A program made the translations under genes and the position numbers. This document shows, one piece after another, positions 1 to 11,574 of a stretch of 64,000 nt of DNA; within the stretch, counting starts at the first letter, position 1; every line of letters begins with the position of its first letter. The notes under the pieces are model-generated. The model did not search any database. It was not told the origin of the DNA and worked only from the letters and a program-made list of their open reading frames with translations. Source of the stretch: Ciona intestinalis (taxonomy: Eukaryota > Chordata > Ascidiacea > Phlebobranchia > Cionidae). The stretch covers positions 644,106-708,105 of the forward strand of contig NW_004190420.2 in NCBI RefSeq assembly GCF_000224145.3, read 5' to 3'.

Positions 1-1225
1 TCAAAACTGTGCAGTCTTGATGTCACAGGATGGCAACTGGTTTCATAAGTTCGGATCGAAAGGTACAGCAAAGGGGGAATTTAACTGCCCAACTGGAATA
101 ACGATCATGAGTAACGGAGATGTTGTTGTAGCTGACTGGAGTCACAGACTGCAGGTAACACTATATATAAGGTAGGGGTTGCCACATTACCCCCACAAAA
201 TATACAAAACGTTCATACATGACAAATCGTCCACGTTTTTCAACTATTTCTCTCATGCTTTAGGTATTTGACCGTCTTGGTCGTTTTAAATTCCAGTTTG
301 GGTTAAAGGAAATGGAAACGGACAATTCGATCTTCCATATGGTCTCACACGCGACGGAAATGACAACATTATCGTTGCAGACTGGTGGAATAACAGGTAT
401 TTTAAAGTTTGCATCATTTTTTATGGTAAATTAAAAAGCAACCAATGTCATATTTATTTATTATGGATTTAAGTCGGCAAATTCATGACTGACTTCAATT
501 TTCTAGTAGCTACTATACTATAGGCTAAACTTTCAATAGTTGTTTTGAATATGAGCAATTTTAAATGTGTCTGTATTCAAAACCTGTGTTCGAGATAACA
601 CACTATGGGTTATTGTATCTTGTACACGTTTTTGGATACATAGCACATAGTATTCAAATACCCTGAGACTCGTGGGGATGTTTGTTTTTAATTCTTTGAA
701 TGTCCTTTATTTACTATCAAATGCTGAGACGAGAAAATAGAAATAAAATGTGTCCCATCTTACCCCACCTCCCCACTCTACTATATAACAAATATAAATA
801 TAACAAGTCACAAATCATTTTAGGAAAGTAGTTTATGCGCCCTCTGATACGCCCTTATATGTTTTAACTAAACTAAGAGCCGCTTGAAGTTCGTCTGTTA
901 ATTAGCAATACGACAACTAGCATAACATCTATACGTATGCAACGAAACGCACATGAATATTATAAAAACAAACAGAAATAAAGTGTTCGAATCAAAACTA
1001 AAGCAAATGGCTACGTTTATTTTAAATTTCCAAAATTAATAACAAACATATAATTATAGGGTGTCGGCGTTTGACAAAGAGGGAAAATTCATTAAACACT
1101 TAATCACGGCCGTTGACGGAATCAAAATGCCGGCTTATGTGTGTGTTCCACAATACGGGAGAAGTCTTATTTTATCCGAATTTGGACATTCCGTTGCCAA
1201 GATATTTACATTTCGTGTGGCGTAA
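1..1225 (+). CDS. NHL-repeat protein, 3' part (TRIM-NHL-like)
   Basis: Only the last three exons lie in the window: 1-154 (open at the left edge), 264-396 and 1060-1225, ending at TAA 1223-1225. The translation gives consecutive NHL blades. The first reads [18 protein letters not shown] then [16 protein letters not shown]. The second reads [20 protein letters not shown] then VADWWNNRV. The last carries [13 protein letters not shown] and ends KIFTFRVA. Each blade has the G-x-F-x-x-P-x-G and V-A-D-x-x-N/H-x-R-V/L-x-V/A-F-D pattern of NHL propellers, which bind protein or RNA and often end TRIM-type E3 ligases. No RING, B-box or coiled coil is visible here, so TRIM membership is inference. In exon 2 the frame must shift by one base near 305-315 to keep the blade intact (see findings). 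Confidence 0.75.
590..786 (-). mobile_element. MITE copy (degraded at one end)
   Basis: Intron 2 of the NHL gene. The right end (GTGTCCCATCTTACCCCACC then CTACTATA) and the TTTACTATCAAATG core match the family; the left end is diverged. The MITE family here is about 200 bp, with mutually inverted ends near TAGTAGGGTGGGG..GATGGGACACC and a core CCCATTTGGTAGTAAACAAA; strand '+' is used for copies reading that core on the + strand. Confidence 0.7.
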
Positions 1226-1991
1226 TTTTGCACTTAATCGACGTTTTTATTATTATTTACTATAAGTGAAGTCGTTACGCAAAACACGTTCCCTTACATG
1301 CAGACGTGTCTGTAATATGTATATACAACGCCATATGGGGTTCCAGCTTAGCCAGCGATATGTTCACGCATTACGTATTTAACGTTTCTTTGACTGCAGC
1401 TAAGCGTTATTGTCAGAAATCGAACTCTGGTTGCCGCGTTTCAACTTGCGTCGCAGCGACGTATTCTCCCATTCCATCTCTGCTCCAGTGAGTCGAAAAT
1501 TTCGTGACTGTTATGAAATATGAGGCATCGTAAGCTCGTTCCGAGGCAACAGATTGCGTACGAATCGGCTTACCAGTTGAGAGCCATTAGGCAGCATATA
1601 TGCTTTTACAATTAAATTCAAATCCTTCCTTTCTCTCTTTCTGTGACGTCATAACGGGAAAATCGAGTGACGCTCCCTCGCACTACCCGTGAGCATAGTG
1701 GTTTGATTTCAGGTTAGCCATAATATTTGTTATATAATTAGTTCGCCAATGAACCCTATTTGTCGGCAAGTAGGAAAAGTTTTATATTGGTTTAGTAACT
1801 TTGGTTGTTCATATAGTTAGCTAGACTGTCTTATTTGTACTTTTATACAACTACTCAGGAAAGAACAAATTCAAGTATTTCCGTATAGGTGCTCAAAATT
1901 GTTAAACTGTTTTTTGAAGATAAGGATTCAATAGCAGGTGATTGTAGTGGAAAACATAGGCAAGTTTTAGCGATAATGTTAAAGAACACAC
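1226..1991. other. Spacer between NHL gene and guanylyl cyclase
   Basis: No supported gene. It must hold the 3' UTR of the NHL gene and the promoter/5' UTR of the cyclase. A perfect CRE-type octamer TGACGTCA sits at 1644-1651, about 340 bases before the cyclase start codon; its use is not shown. An open frame at 1306-1491 has no domain or splice context. Confidence 0.5.
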
Positions 1992-4900
1992 ATGGCCTCA
2001 CGTACCAATGTAGGCTTGCTTGAACTTACCATATTTGCATTGTACATTAAATTCAATGTCGCCTCCGGGTCCGACGTGGTGGTTGGGGTGTTTTCTCAAG
2101 TCGTACAACAAGAATCATGGAGAACATTTCCTTATGAGGATTCCGGGCTGTCTTCCACCGTTGGATCGCCGAATTGGGTTGTGTCAGACTCGCCAGACAA
2201 AAGACTTTTTAACTATCGAGAGGCCCTCTCCATCGTAGAACAAATGTTCAGGAAAAATTTCGGTGATCTTACCGTCTCCATTTTGTTTCGAGAAATCGCT
2301 CTCGGTTCTACAGTGTCAGTTGCAGGGGCGATGAGAGAGCTGGTCACGAATCAAGCTTCATGTGACTTGTACGTGTTCGGGCTCTCCACTCACGAACAAC
2401 GTCATCACGAAACAAACCACCAAGTTATCTGTGAAGCTGCGGATTCTGCTGTTTCATCTTCCAACTTTCCCTCCGTATCCTGGACTTGCCCGAAAAATGG
2501 AGACGATTCGGACTCTAAATCCACTCTTGTAGATGTCCAACCTCCTCCTTACCTAACAGCCGTCTCCTTGATGTCCGTCCTTGATAAATTTAAATGGCGA
2601 AGGGTCGCGTTATTGGCAACGTCAAATCCTGAGCCATGGGCCGCAGTATGTAAGCATGTAGAGCACGCGTTAATGTCATCCAATTACTACACTATCGAAT
2701 ACTACGAAAGCTTCACTGACCAGATCTCCAAGTACATGTACCAGGATAAGGAATTAAACACAGACAAGTTTAGGAATACATGGGAAGCAATCGGTAGCTT
2801 AGGGGTCTCAGGTAAGCTATTACTATTCGTGTTTAAAAGCGTAAGCCAAAAACACCTTCTTGCAATCGCATAAAAAACAGCGCTGATTTGCAAATTATAA
2901 GGTTGGTAGTTACTTTTTTGTGAGCTATACACAGTATTATTATACTAATTTTGTTATTAGTTCTCATTAAATAGGCCGATTTTAAACACTTGTACAACTT
3001 TACAGCCGTTATAATGTGTCTTCCGCACGGTTTCGGAAAGGAATACGAGAACATGACCATTGTTGATGAGTTGTTATGGAGCGCTTACGAACTCAACGAA
3101 ATCATTGCTGCAGAGAGAGCATACATTGTCGTAGATCCGCATGGTCTGTATAGCGGGAAAGGATTCTCACAGTGGATGACACGGACCTCGGAAGCGGCTT
3201 CGAAATCACGTCGCAGCGCGATTAAAAATGGCCCGAATTATTATGCTGAGTCGATTAAAATAGCGGAGGTGCTGGAATCGACCACGTCGGCAGACGAAGC
3301 TTCAACTGCTAGCGGTACCAACGTCGAGCAACCTAGTGATCTAGGAATGAACTCGTTCAGTTCAAATGTCCATGTACGGCGCAGATCGGTTGGTAACGAA
3401 ACAACGAATTCTACTGACCCAGAAGGTTCTGGAAAACCAAATATTTACGAAAACGTCCTCGTTTTGTCACCAACGCTCGACCAGTCATTCCCAGAAGAAC
3501 ACCTTGCTTTTGTGAAGAGCAGATCAGCGAATACTGAGCTGTCCTATCTTGCGTACTTCTTAGACTCGTTGTATCTCACCTTGGTCGGAATAAGTCAATT
3601 CGCCAGATGGAACTCGGTTCAAAATCTGATGGACGGAAGGTATAGATAATATTACATAATGATAAACGTAATTTTGTTTCCTTTGACCATCAGTCTAATA
3701 TTTTCTTGAAGGTAAGCTTCCATTTTTAAAATGCAATTTGTTTCGATTTCTAGACGTCTTACGAATCATTTCATAAGGCTCGAAAACATTGCTGGATTTT
3801 CTGGACCGATTCGTTTTGACAAAGGAAGGCTATGGAGGGTTATGAATTATACAGTATGGGATGTTTTAGGACACGATGCAGGTTAGCTAACCATAATATA
3901 AACAGCTGTCTTTGTAAACTTTGGGTTACATTTTTGGACTTTCTTAGAGATTTTTCTAATCGATATGCCTCACACTAAATCGACATGTTCTCACAGTAAT
4001 TCTGTTTTACAATACACAGGTAATCTGCAGATTACTCCTGTAATGCGAATTGATACAACAGTAAAGTCTAACAGATTCTACAAGGTAAGACATCATGTTA
4101 CCATACCTAGAAATAAATTTGTTCAAAACCAAAAACAAGTTTAGTCATTCCTGCCTGATGTGGAATACCAAGCAAATTCTTGATAGGGTTAATGGGTCAA
4201 CTCTCGCTTTAATCCTAACGGGCCTAATGACATTCCTCGCGATCTCACCCATATAGAATAAAAGCCCTTGTGTCTTCTTTAAATAATATGATCTTCGCTA
4301 TCGTTTTCAAAGAAATAAGGATTCTATTTTGTATGGGTGAGACCCTTGAGTAGCCTACCGCGGATTGAATGTCTGCGTTTTTTGGGGGGCATTACCCCGA
4401 CGAGATAAAATAATACTATATTGTTATGTACATTCTGTTATACGCATGCTTTTGCCATTATAACTTTTGTCCTGTTAGGTTATCGACTTGAACGCGGTGA
4501 AATGGTCATCACAAGGAGTACCACTACAGGATGTGTGTATTTCTGAAGTATCTGCTTGCCAACTTGTTCCCAATGCTATCAATGGGTTGAGTGTTTTGGT
4601 AGCAATGATCAGCGGGACTGGGATATATTTCATAGGTTATGGAATTGTGCAGCTAATAAGGTGAACAAAGCAATATATTGCGTGAATGAATGAAACTTAC
4701 TGATCCTCGCGTGAAACTGCAGTTGTTATAACACGCATGTTCTGTTTCGTACACCTCTTATTGCCCGCTTATATATACGAATCACCACATGTATAACTCT
4801 TTGCGTCAATATATTTCGGATTTTTTTAAATTTAGACAACCCATAAGGTTCTACTATGTGCAATGTCCGTTGTGTATTTTATTGCTTATAGACCTAAATG

Positions 4901-7900
4901 ACTACAATGGTAGCAGCGTCGAGCTTCGAATACATATCCTTTGTAATAGAGGCAGGCGCGCTGTAATCACTCTGCCATAGCGTCGAGGAGCTAAAAACTT
5001 AAAATGCTTCTGAAAATATATACACTAATACATTGCGGCGCTATACAAAGGTTATGTTACGAATTCCTAAGTAAGTATAAAAAGTTTAAATCCTTTTCCT
5101 TGAGTACAGGAAGAAAAGAGAGATGAAGTCATATCTGAATGGACCGAACAAAATATTCTTGGACGAGACGGACCTCACGTTTATCTCACCTACAAGGTAG
5201 AAATAGATGCGAATACAAATGTTTAGGTTGGTTTATTAAACGTTCCTGCTTTAGTCGTAGAATGGGCGATGGTGCTTCCAATATGCCAAGTTCAAGATTG
5301 GGAAGTATTGTAACGTTAGCAGACAACGCTGATGTCGAAGATATTACTTACGCTATTCACAAGGTTCGTTCAATCCCTATACGTAATAAGTTCATATGAA
5401 TTTATTCATAACTTTTCGAAACAGGGAGATTACGTGTTTTTGAAGCAATTATGTGGACCTCTTTCTAGTGAACTAAAGAAACAATCAAAAGACGCACTCC
5501 GCCAGGTTAGAACAATTCTTTACGAATTCTGTAAAGTACATGCAGTGTTTTAGTCGACCTGCAGAGCTTACACGACGTACTCAGACCGTAATGGTTCGGA
5601 GATGCGGCATATGTGTGAATGCCGCAATCTCGTAATTGGAAACGCTTAATCCCCATCTGCTGTAAGCAATCGCTCGATTGAATGAGTAATCAGATCGCAT
5701 AACATAAACCATTTCACTCGCTTCGGTGACTATAGGGCACTTTCTTGATGAAGTCGGTAACCTAACTGTAAAAAAGTTAACGTTAACTTCATAAAAACAT
5801 AAAACTGTCTTGTGGGAACATTTTCTTGCTTGTATGAAGAAATGAAACGACTCGATCTTTCGTTTTTACCAAGGTTGTTTATGTTTAGGTTCGTGACCTT
5901 CGGCACGAAAATATCTGCAGTTTTTATGGTTTGTACTCGAACTCAAGCTTCCAGTTCCTCGTCATGGAATACGGGCACAAACGAAGCTTGAAAGAATTGA
6001 TAAATAACACAGATTTTGAACTGAACTGGACGTTTAAAATGTCATTGATCAGCGACCTAGTACGGGTATGATGATTCCATTGCTCATATGATGCCTGAAA
6101 CCGACCCAACCTAAGTCATACTTCACTCTACAGGGCATCAAGTATTTGCATTCCACCCCAATTGTTTGCCATGGTCGCCTAAAGTCGAGGAATTGTATCG
6201 TGGATGGAAGATTTGTTCTAAAAGTAACAGATTACGGAGTAAATCGTCTTCGAGCTTTGGTAGATTGTCCAGCACCGGCAAAGGATAACCCTGCCGGTTC
6301 GTATATTTTGTTTTAGAATTAAGTAGAAAAATATTAATACAGTTGGGTGGGGAAAGATGGGACACATTTTCTTTTGTTTTTCTTGTCCCATTTGGTAGTA
6401 CAGAAATAACATTCAAAAAATTATAACACCGTATCCTCACGACTCCCGTAAAGCGTTAGTAATTGTTTAAAACACGATCGGGATATTTGGATAATGTTCT
6501 AAAGATGTCCCATCTTTCTTTACAGTACTGTACCTATTATATACACCAAATGCGTTTTTGAACGTAAACTAAAATCAATAGATACAGGTTTGTTATATAT
6601 ACTCATATTCAAGAGAAGTTTACTTTTAAAAAAATATATATTAAAAAAATCATTAATTTTGTATTGATTTACTACTTTTTTGCTTAAATTCTGAGTAGAA
6701 CTATATTATTAATATTTTGTTTGTATACAGATCTTCTTTGGACTGCCCCAGAATTGCTTAATGACCAAAATCGAAATTTAATTGGAACGCAAAAGGGGGA
6801 CTCCTACAGCTTTTCCATCATCTGTCAGGTATGTTTTATTGTCACCGACAGGACGGTATATGACTATAGTTATAGTAGGATGGGGAAGATGGAACAACTT
6901 TTCATTCTATTTTCTCGACCCGTTTAGTAGTAAACAAAAAACATTTAAAGAAATATAAAACCGTATTTTTACGACTCTTATAGACCGTTGTTAGTTGTTG
7001 AAAATACGATCAAGATATATTTTGGATATTATGTTCTTCTCTAAAGCTGTCCCATATTACCCCACAGTAGTACCGTATGCAAGTGGCAACGCACTTTTGT
7101 TAGACGCAGCAGGTTTGCTTTTGCATAACTACCAGCATATAATTACGTTACAATCACACTGTCCTTAGATGTGCTGTAATAATTAAAGTGCCTCTTAAAT
7201 TTTTGCGCATGACCTGCACATGCTAAGGCTACTTTTTATTCTGCTTGATATTTTTCTATTCTAATTCTTGTTGTATTTTAAACTGTCCACATCAGGAACT
7301 AATATTACGAGACGAGCCGTTCTGCATGTTCAACCTAGCACCAGAGGAACTTATTGAGAAGTTAAAGAAACCACCACCATTGATTAGGTTAGTAACTTCG
7401 CCGTCAAAATTAGCTTTAAAATAATTTTTCTAATCTAATGTACTTCACAGGCCGTCAGTGTCTCCCGATGCCGCCCCTATTGAAATTATACAAATAATGA
7501 GACAGTGCTGGCAGGAACAACCAGATCTTAGGTTAACTTTCAGGTGGGTGCAAATGTTCCGTTTTCAATCGTCGCAAAGTTAGAGCTAGATGTATGCTTG
7601 ATTCACAGTAATAACGTTACGGGATATGGATAAATATTTAAAGAAGGGAACGACGAGAGAAATTTAAACGCAGATTACAATAAATTAATATTTGATCCAA
7701 AGCATCCTATAGTTCCGGTGGCTTAGTAACACAATCCTGCTCAAAGCGCTATTAATGTTTCTAACTAAGGCTTTTACTGTTTAAACTGTTGGGTTATAAA
7801 AATATCTTATTTTTTCATCAAATTTAAGATTTGAAAATAGTATTTGGGAGAGATATAGTAGGGTGGGGAAAGATGGGACACCTTATTGTTCTATTTTCTC

Positions 7901-10854
7901 GTCCGATTTGGTAGTAATCAAAGAACGTTCAAAGGAGTTCTAAAACCGTATTCTCAGGACTCCCATAGAGCGTTGCTATTTGTTTAAAACACGATTCGGT
8001 TATTTTGATTTATGTGCTAAAGGTGTCCCATCTTACCCCCACTTATTACTATATATATATATTAGAAGAATTTGAGAAACTTTTTAAAATACTACCTCCT
8101 CTTCAGTTCCATCTATTCTGAGATCAAGAGAATGAATAAAGGAGTGAAACACAACATCGTGGAAAACATGATGAAGCAACTGGAGGATTACAGTAGTCAC
8201 TTGGAAGAGCTAGTGAATGAGAGGACAGCTGAGCTTGGGGAGGAAAAGAAGAAGACGGAAAATTTGTTGATGCGGATGTTGCCACCGTGAGTGGAATGTA
8301 ACTTATTTATTTGCACCGGTGACATCACAGGTGCTTCTCATCGTTTGAGCATACGTCTTTCTCTTACATTGAGAAGCGTTTTAATGACAACACTTCAAAA
8401 TAAATATTAGAACAAAAAATTCTCTTTTAAATATACGGTTATAACTAAAATCTTTACAGATCTGTTGCAAAACTGCTAATGGCGAACCAGAAAATCATAC
8501 CCGAGTGCTTCGACAACTGTACAATTTATTTCAGCGATATTTGTGGCTTTACGACTATTGCTCACAGCAGCACACCTATGCAGGTCAGTTTATGTAACTC
8601 ACCTTTCAACCCTTCTAGTAAATGTATTAATGAATGTTTCTTACACCCTCGCATATAGCGGCAATGGTTTTACTTTTAGCGCCCGAAAACACCTAAAAGA
8701 AATTTTCAAACTGTTTATGTACTTCCAGGTTGTTGACTTTTTGAACGACTTGTACACCTGCTTTGATGCAATTATTGAGCAACATGACGTTTATAAAGTT
8801 GAGACCATAGGAGACGCTTACATGGTTTCATCAGGAATACCAAAGGTAATAAGGGCCGATCAATCTCATAGATTTAAACGAGGTTGTATTGACTTTTGTA
8901 TTGTGTTTACACGGGGCCTATAGGTCAGAGTTGGCCCGTATTGCCCCTCGAATTGGCCCGTATTGCCCCTTCGTTTATACGACTTAATAATTGTAGCCGT
9001 ATAACGGACAACAAAATACCATGAAGATGTTATTAACCTCGCTATTTCAAGGTTATTGGCGAAAGACACGCTGAAGAAGCTGCGCTTATGGCTCTGGACA
9101 TCATGAGTGCAACAACCACGTTTCGTGTGCAACATCTACCAGAACTAGATCTAAGAATACGAATCGGCATGCATTCTGGTATGGAAGTTTGACTTTGTTT
9201 AGATAAAATATCATCTTTATAATATCATGTATTTTACAGGTTCAGCTGTTGCGGGCGTGGTAGGGTTAACTATGCCGAGGTATTGCTTGTTCGGAGACAC
9301 CATTAACACAGCTTCAAGACTGGAGACTACAGGCATCCGTAAGAACTACACTACAGTATTCAATAAATTATTCCCACGAAGTGGCAATAATGACAGCACA
9401 CCTTAAACTACATTGCTATACTTGAGTTGTCGATGCGGGTTACATGAATTGTATATTTTAATATTGCATCAATTACAGCAAGTCGAATTCACATCAGCTC
9501 TGACACGGCTGATCTGCTCCAGAAAAGTGAGAAGAAATTTCAACTTCAGAAAAGAGGGACGATTGAATTGAAAGTAAGTTGATCCACGGCCTAGTTCTAA
9601 TGTTTGAGCCTGCAGAATTCGATATTATTTTAAAAGGGAAGTACAGACTGACATGCGAGAACGGCAAGGGCTATATAGCTTACCGAAGATAAGCGCTTGC
9701 ATAATTTTCAAAGAATATACGCGTTTCAATAACTGTCACCCAGTATGGTTCTAATGGGGTGACACATAAGCCCACATAAGTCAAAAATAAAAGAAAAAGA
9801 AAACAAAAAACACCCACAAGGTTACATACATGGTTTCTGCTGTTGCCTCCTGTCTGTTTATTAATGTTTATCAATACTACCTAATTAAGTTTTGATTTAA
9901 AGCTGTAACCGTGTCTTTTGACAGGGCCGAGGAACAATGACGACTTGGTGGTTATTAGGATTAGATGGGTTTAGTAAACCTCTTCCAAACCCTGGTAAGA
10001 TCAATGAACCAAGTCATGGAATTAAGTTGGAGAAACCAAGTGTTAACAAATCTGCAAACAATTCCAAAGAGGTGGGTGCATGAATAGGAACGATTTGGAA
10101 TAGTAAAAATAGAAAAGCGAGAAGTCGGAAGTAGTGGTTACACGACATTCGTGCTTTAAGTTTAAAAGTAGAAAACGTAATCCTACACTATATGCGTGTC
10201 ATGTGTGTTATGTATATATCGTAGCAGTTATCGACCACAAACCAATACCATTAACATACATAACAGTTGTGCGTATATCAGTTATATCTTGATGCTCTTG
10301 TCATTATACTAAAGTGTTTTAATCTCAGTTTGAGGCAATCATTCAAGCTAGACGTAAATCGATTCTTCAAGGAGATTCATCGTTCTACCATAACTCCAGC
10401 GGTGTAACGTTCAAAGAGGAAAAAGAAACAACATCTTTTAGGAATCGAGTCACGCATAGGTGGTTTTATTGCCTTATCCACGTTAACATAAGAAACATAT
10501 TCAAGAAATGAAAATTTTATTTATATTTCTAGTTCACCGAGTCAACCTAATTCTCCTATAACAAGATCGGGATCTTCTTTTGTGGTTGCGACTCCTCTAG
10601 CTCTTATACCCCCTCGGCCGGAGGATTATTTTCATCCGGAAACCAAGAACCGTAGACAGTTATTTATATCAAATAGCAGCGCTGCCGAGGAGGGAGTCAG
10701 TAAATTTCGTGACAACCGGAATAAACCGGAAATTTCCGGTGGTTTCGTGAAAGCAAGAAGGTCCCAACTTTCTTCTTTATTTAGTCGCAATAACAAAGCA
10801 GTCGCTCCTTCTCCTTCTTTGCTTAACACCGTATCCAGTGATGGACCCGAATGA
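1992..10854 (+). CDS. Receptor-type (membrane) guanylyl cyclase
   Basis: Makes cGMP from GTP at the plasma membrane. Exons: 1992-2840, 2975-3639, 3754-3881, 4020-4084, 4479-4660, 5110-5196, 5255-5363, 5425-5505, 5889-6065, 6134-6296, 6731-6828, 7296-7387, 7451-7543, 8107-8286, 8460-8583, 8729-8845, 9052-9178, 9240-9338, 9479-9573, 9925-10071, 10329-10459, 10533-10854; about 1,376 aa in frame. Order: signal peptide (about 1-26), ligand-binding-type ectodomain with Ser/Thr-rich insert, one membrane segment (about 607-629), kinase-homology domain lacking the catalytic Asp (HGRLKSRNC in place of HRD), coiled-coil linker, cyclase domain about 990-1190. Catalytic residues look intact: FSDICGFT (metal Asp), [11 protein letters not shown] (Glu for guanine, second Asp), [16 protein letters not shown] (guanine Cys, Asn, Arg). 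The tail motif GFSKPLPNP...SHGI resembles the retinal/olfactory GUCY2D/E/F group; natriuretic-type cyclases normally end soon after the cyclase domain. Subfamily is inference. The exon 1 donor is uncertain. Confidence 0.9.
4686..4985 (-). mobile_element. tRNA-derived SINE, antisense, diverged
   Basis: Cyclase intron 5. On the complement it reads the tRNA-like head (GGCAGAGTGATTACAGCGCG region, then a TCGAAGCTCGACGCTGCTACC box-B-like stretch) near 4880-4985 and the tail with the ACGAAACAGAACATG / TATAACAACTG segment near 4720-4790. Confidence 0.65.
6341..6533 (+). mobile_element. MITE copy
   Basis: Cyclase intron 10. Left end GGGTGGGGAAAGATGGGACA, core CCCATTTGGTAGTA, right end AGATGTCCCATCTTT; the outer right end is diverged. 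Confidence 0.8.
6871..7077 (+). mobile_element. MITE copy
   Basis: Cyclase intron 11, starting about 45 bases after the exon 11 donor. Left TATAGTAGGATGGGGAAGAT, right GTCCCATATTACCCCACAGT. Confidence 0.85.
7855..8052 (+). mobile_element. MITE copy, near full length
   Basis: Cyclase intron 13, ending about 55 bases before the next exon. Both ends well preserved: TATAGTAGGGTGGGGAAAGA and GGTGTCCCATCTTACCCCCA. Confidence 0.9.
9730..9850 (+). mobile_element. SINE fragment (middle and tail)
   Basis: Cyclase intron 19. Retains the CCCAGTATGGTTCTAATGGG section, an A-rich stretch and the CACCCACAAGGTTACATACA tail; the tRNA-like head is absent. Confidence 0.6.
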
Positions 10855-11574
10855 GTTTTACAGGTTGCAAGTGGGCGAATTAAATTATAAAGCAGTGATC
10901 TGCTGCGAGGCGCAGTTCGCTTAAAGGGAGCTTATATGTCTGCTGGTAATTCTTGTATGGCGCGTGCAATAGTGAAAGTAACCTGTTTTGAAATATGCAT
11001 AGTATTATCATTGTGATTGCTCAGTTTTGCACGATAACAATAAGGTGTTACTTTTATTTATGTCACTGTCACGTCGTATTTTTATCGTTATCGCTTTTAT
11101 TTAAACCAATACACAAGCGCAATTGTCCAGCAGATTGCACCAAATCTGCGAAATATGCTGAGTTTTCCTACGCCCCAAAACATTCTTCGAAATCGTCTGG
11201 TTGTAAACTGAGCGTTTAAGTTTACTAAATTTGAAGGTCCACACACACACACTGAGGCAAAAGTGCCAGATTCGTTTTCTTACACCCCAGTTTAAATTAC
11301 AATTAAGTTTTACCGGACTAGAACATAACTTCCCCTTGAGGGAAATACCCGCTTAAAGTCCTTTATAAACGCATTTCTTGTATTTGCACAGTCAGTCTGC
11401 ATTGCTTGTTCGATGCAGCAGTGACGCAGTCCGATAGAGATTTACGAAGCAGTTTATGGGCTAATTTATTGCAAAATTCTACAATATAATAAAACAGTTT
11501 CTGTAAACTTTCATTCATAAATTAAGAGCAAAGTGATTATATAAAACATGAAGTGAGAACAAATAAGAGAAATC
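10855..11574. other. Spacer between cyclase and unknown gene
   Basis: No gene seen. It should hold the cyclase 3' UTR and the 5' region of the next gene. AATAAA occurs at 11488-11493 and a variant ATTAAA at 10879-10884; which one ends the cyclase mRNA cannot be told. A short CA run lies near 11240. Confidence 0.4.

Noticed and set aside
1306..1491. Open frame upstream of the cyclase
   Set aside because: Short, no domain, no splice context, composition like the flanking spacer.
2961..2974. Acceptor ending at 2960 for cyclase exon 2
   Set aside because: It restores phase with the 2811 donor but puts an in-frame TAG at 2972-2974.
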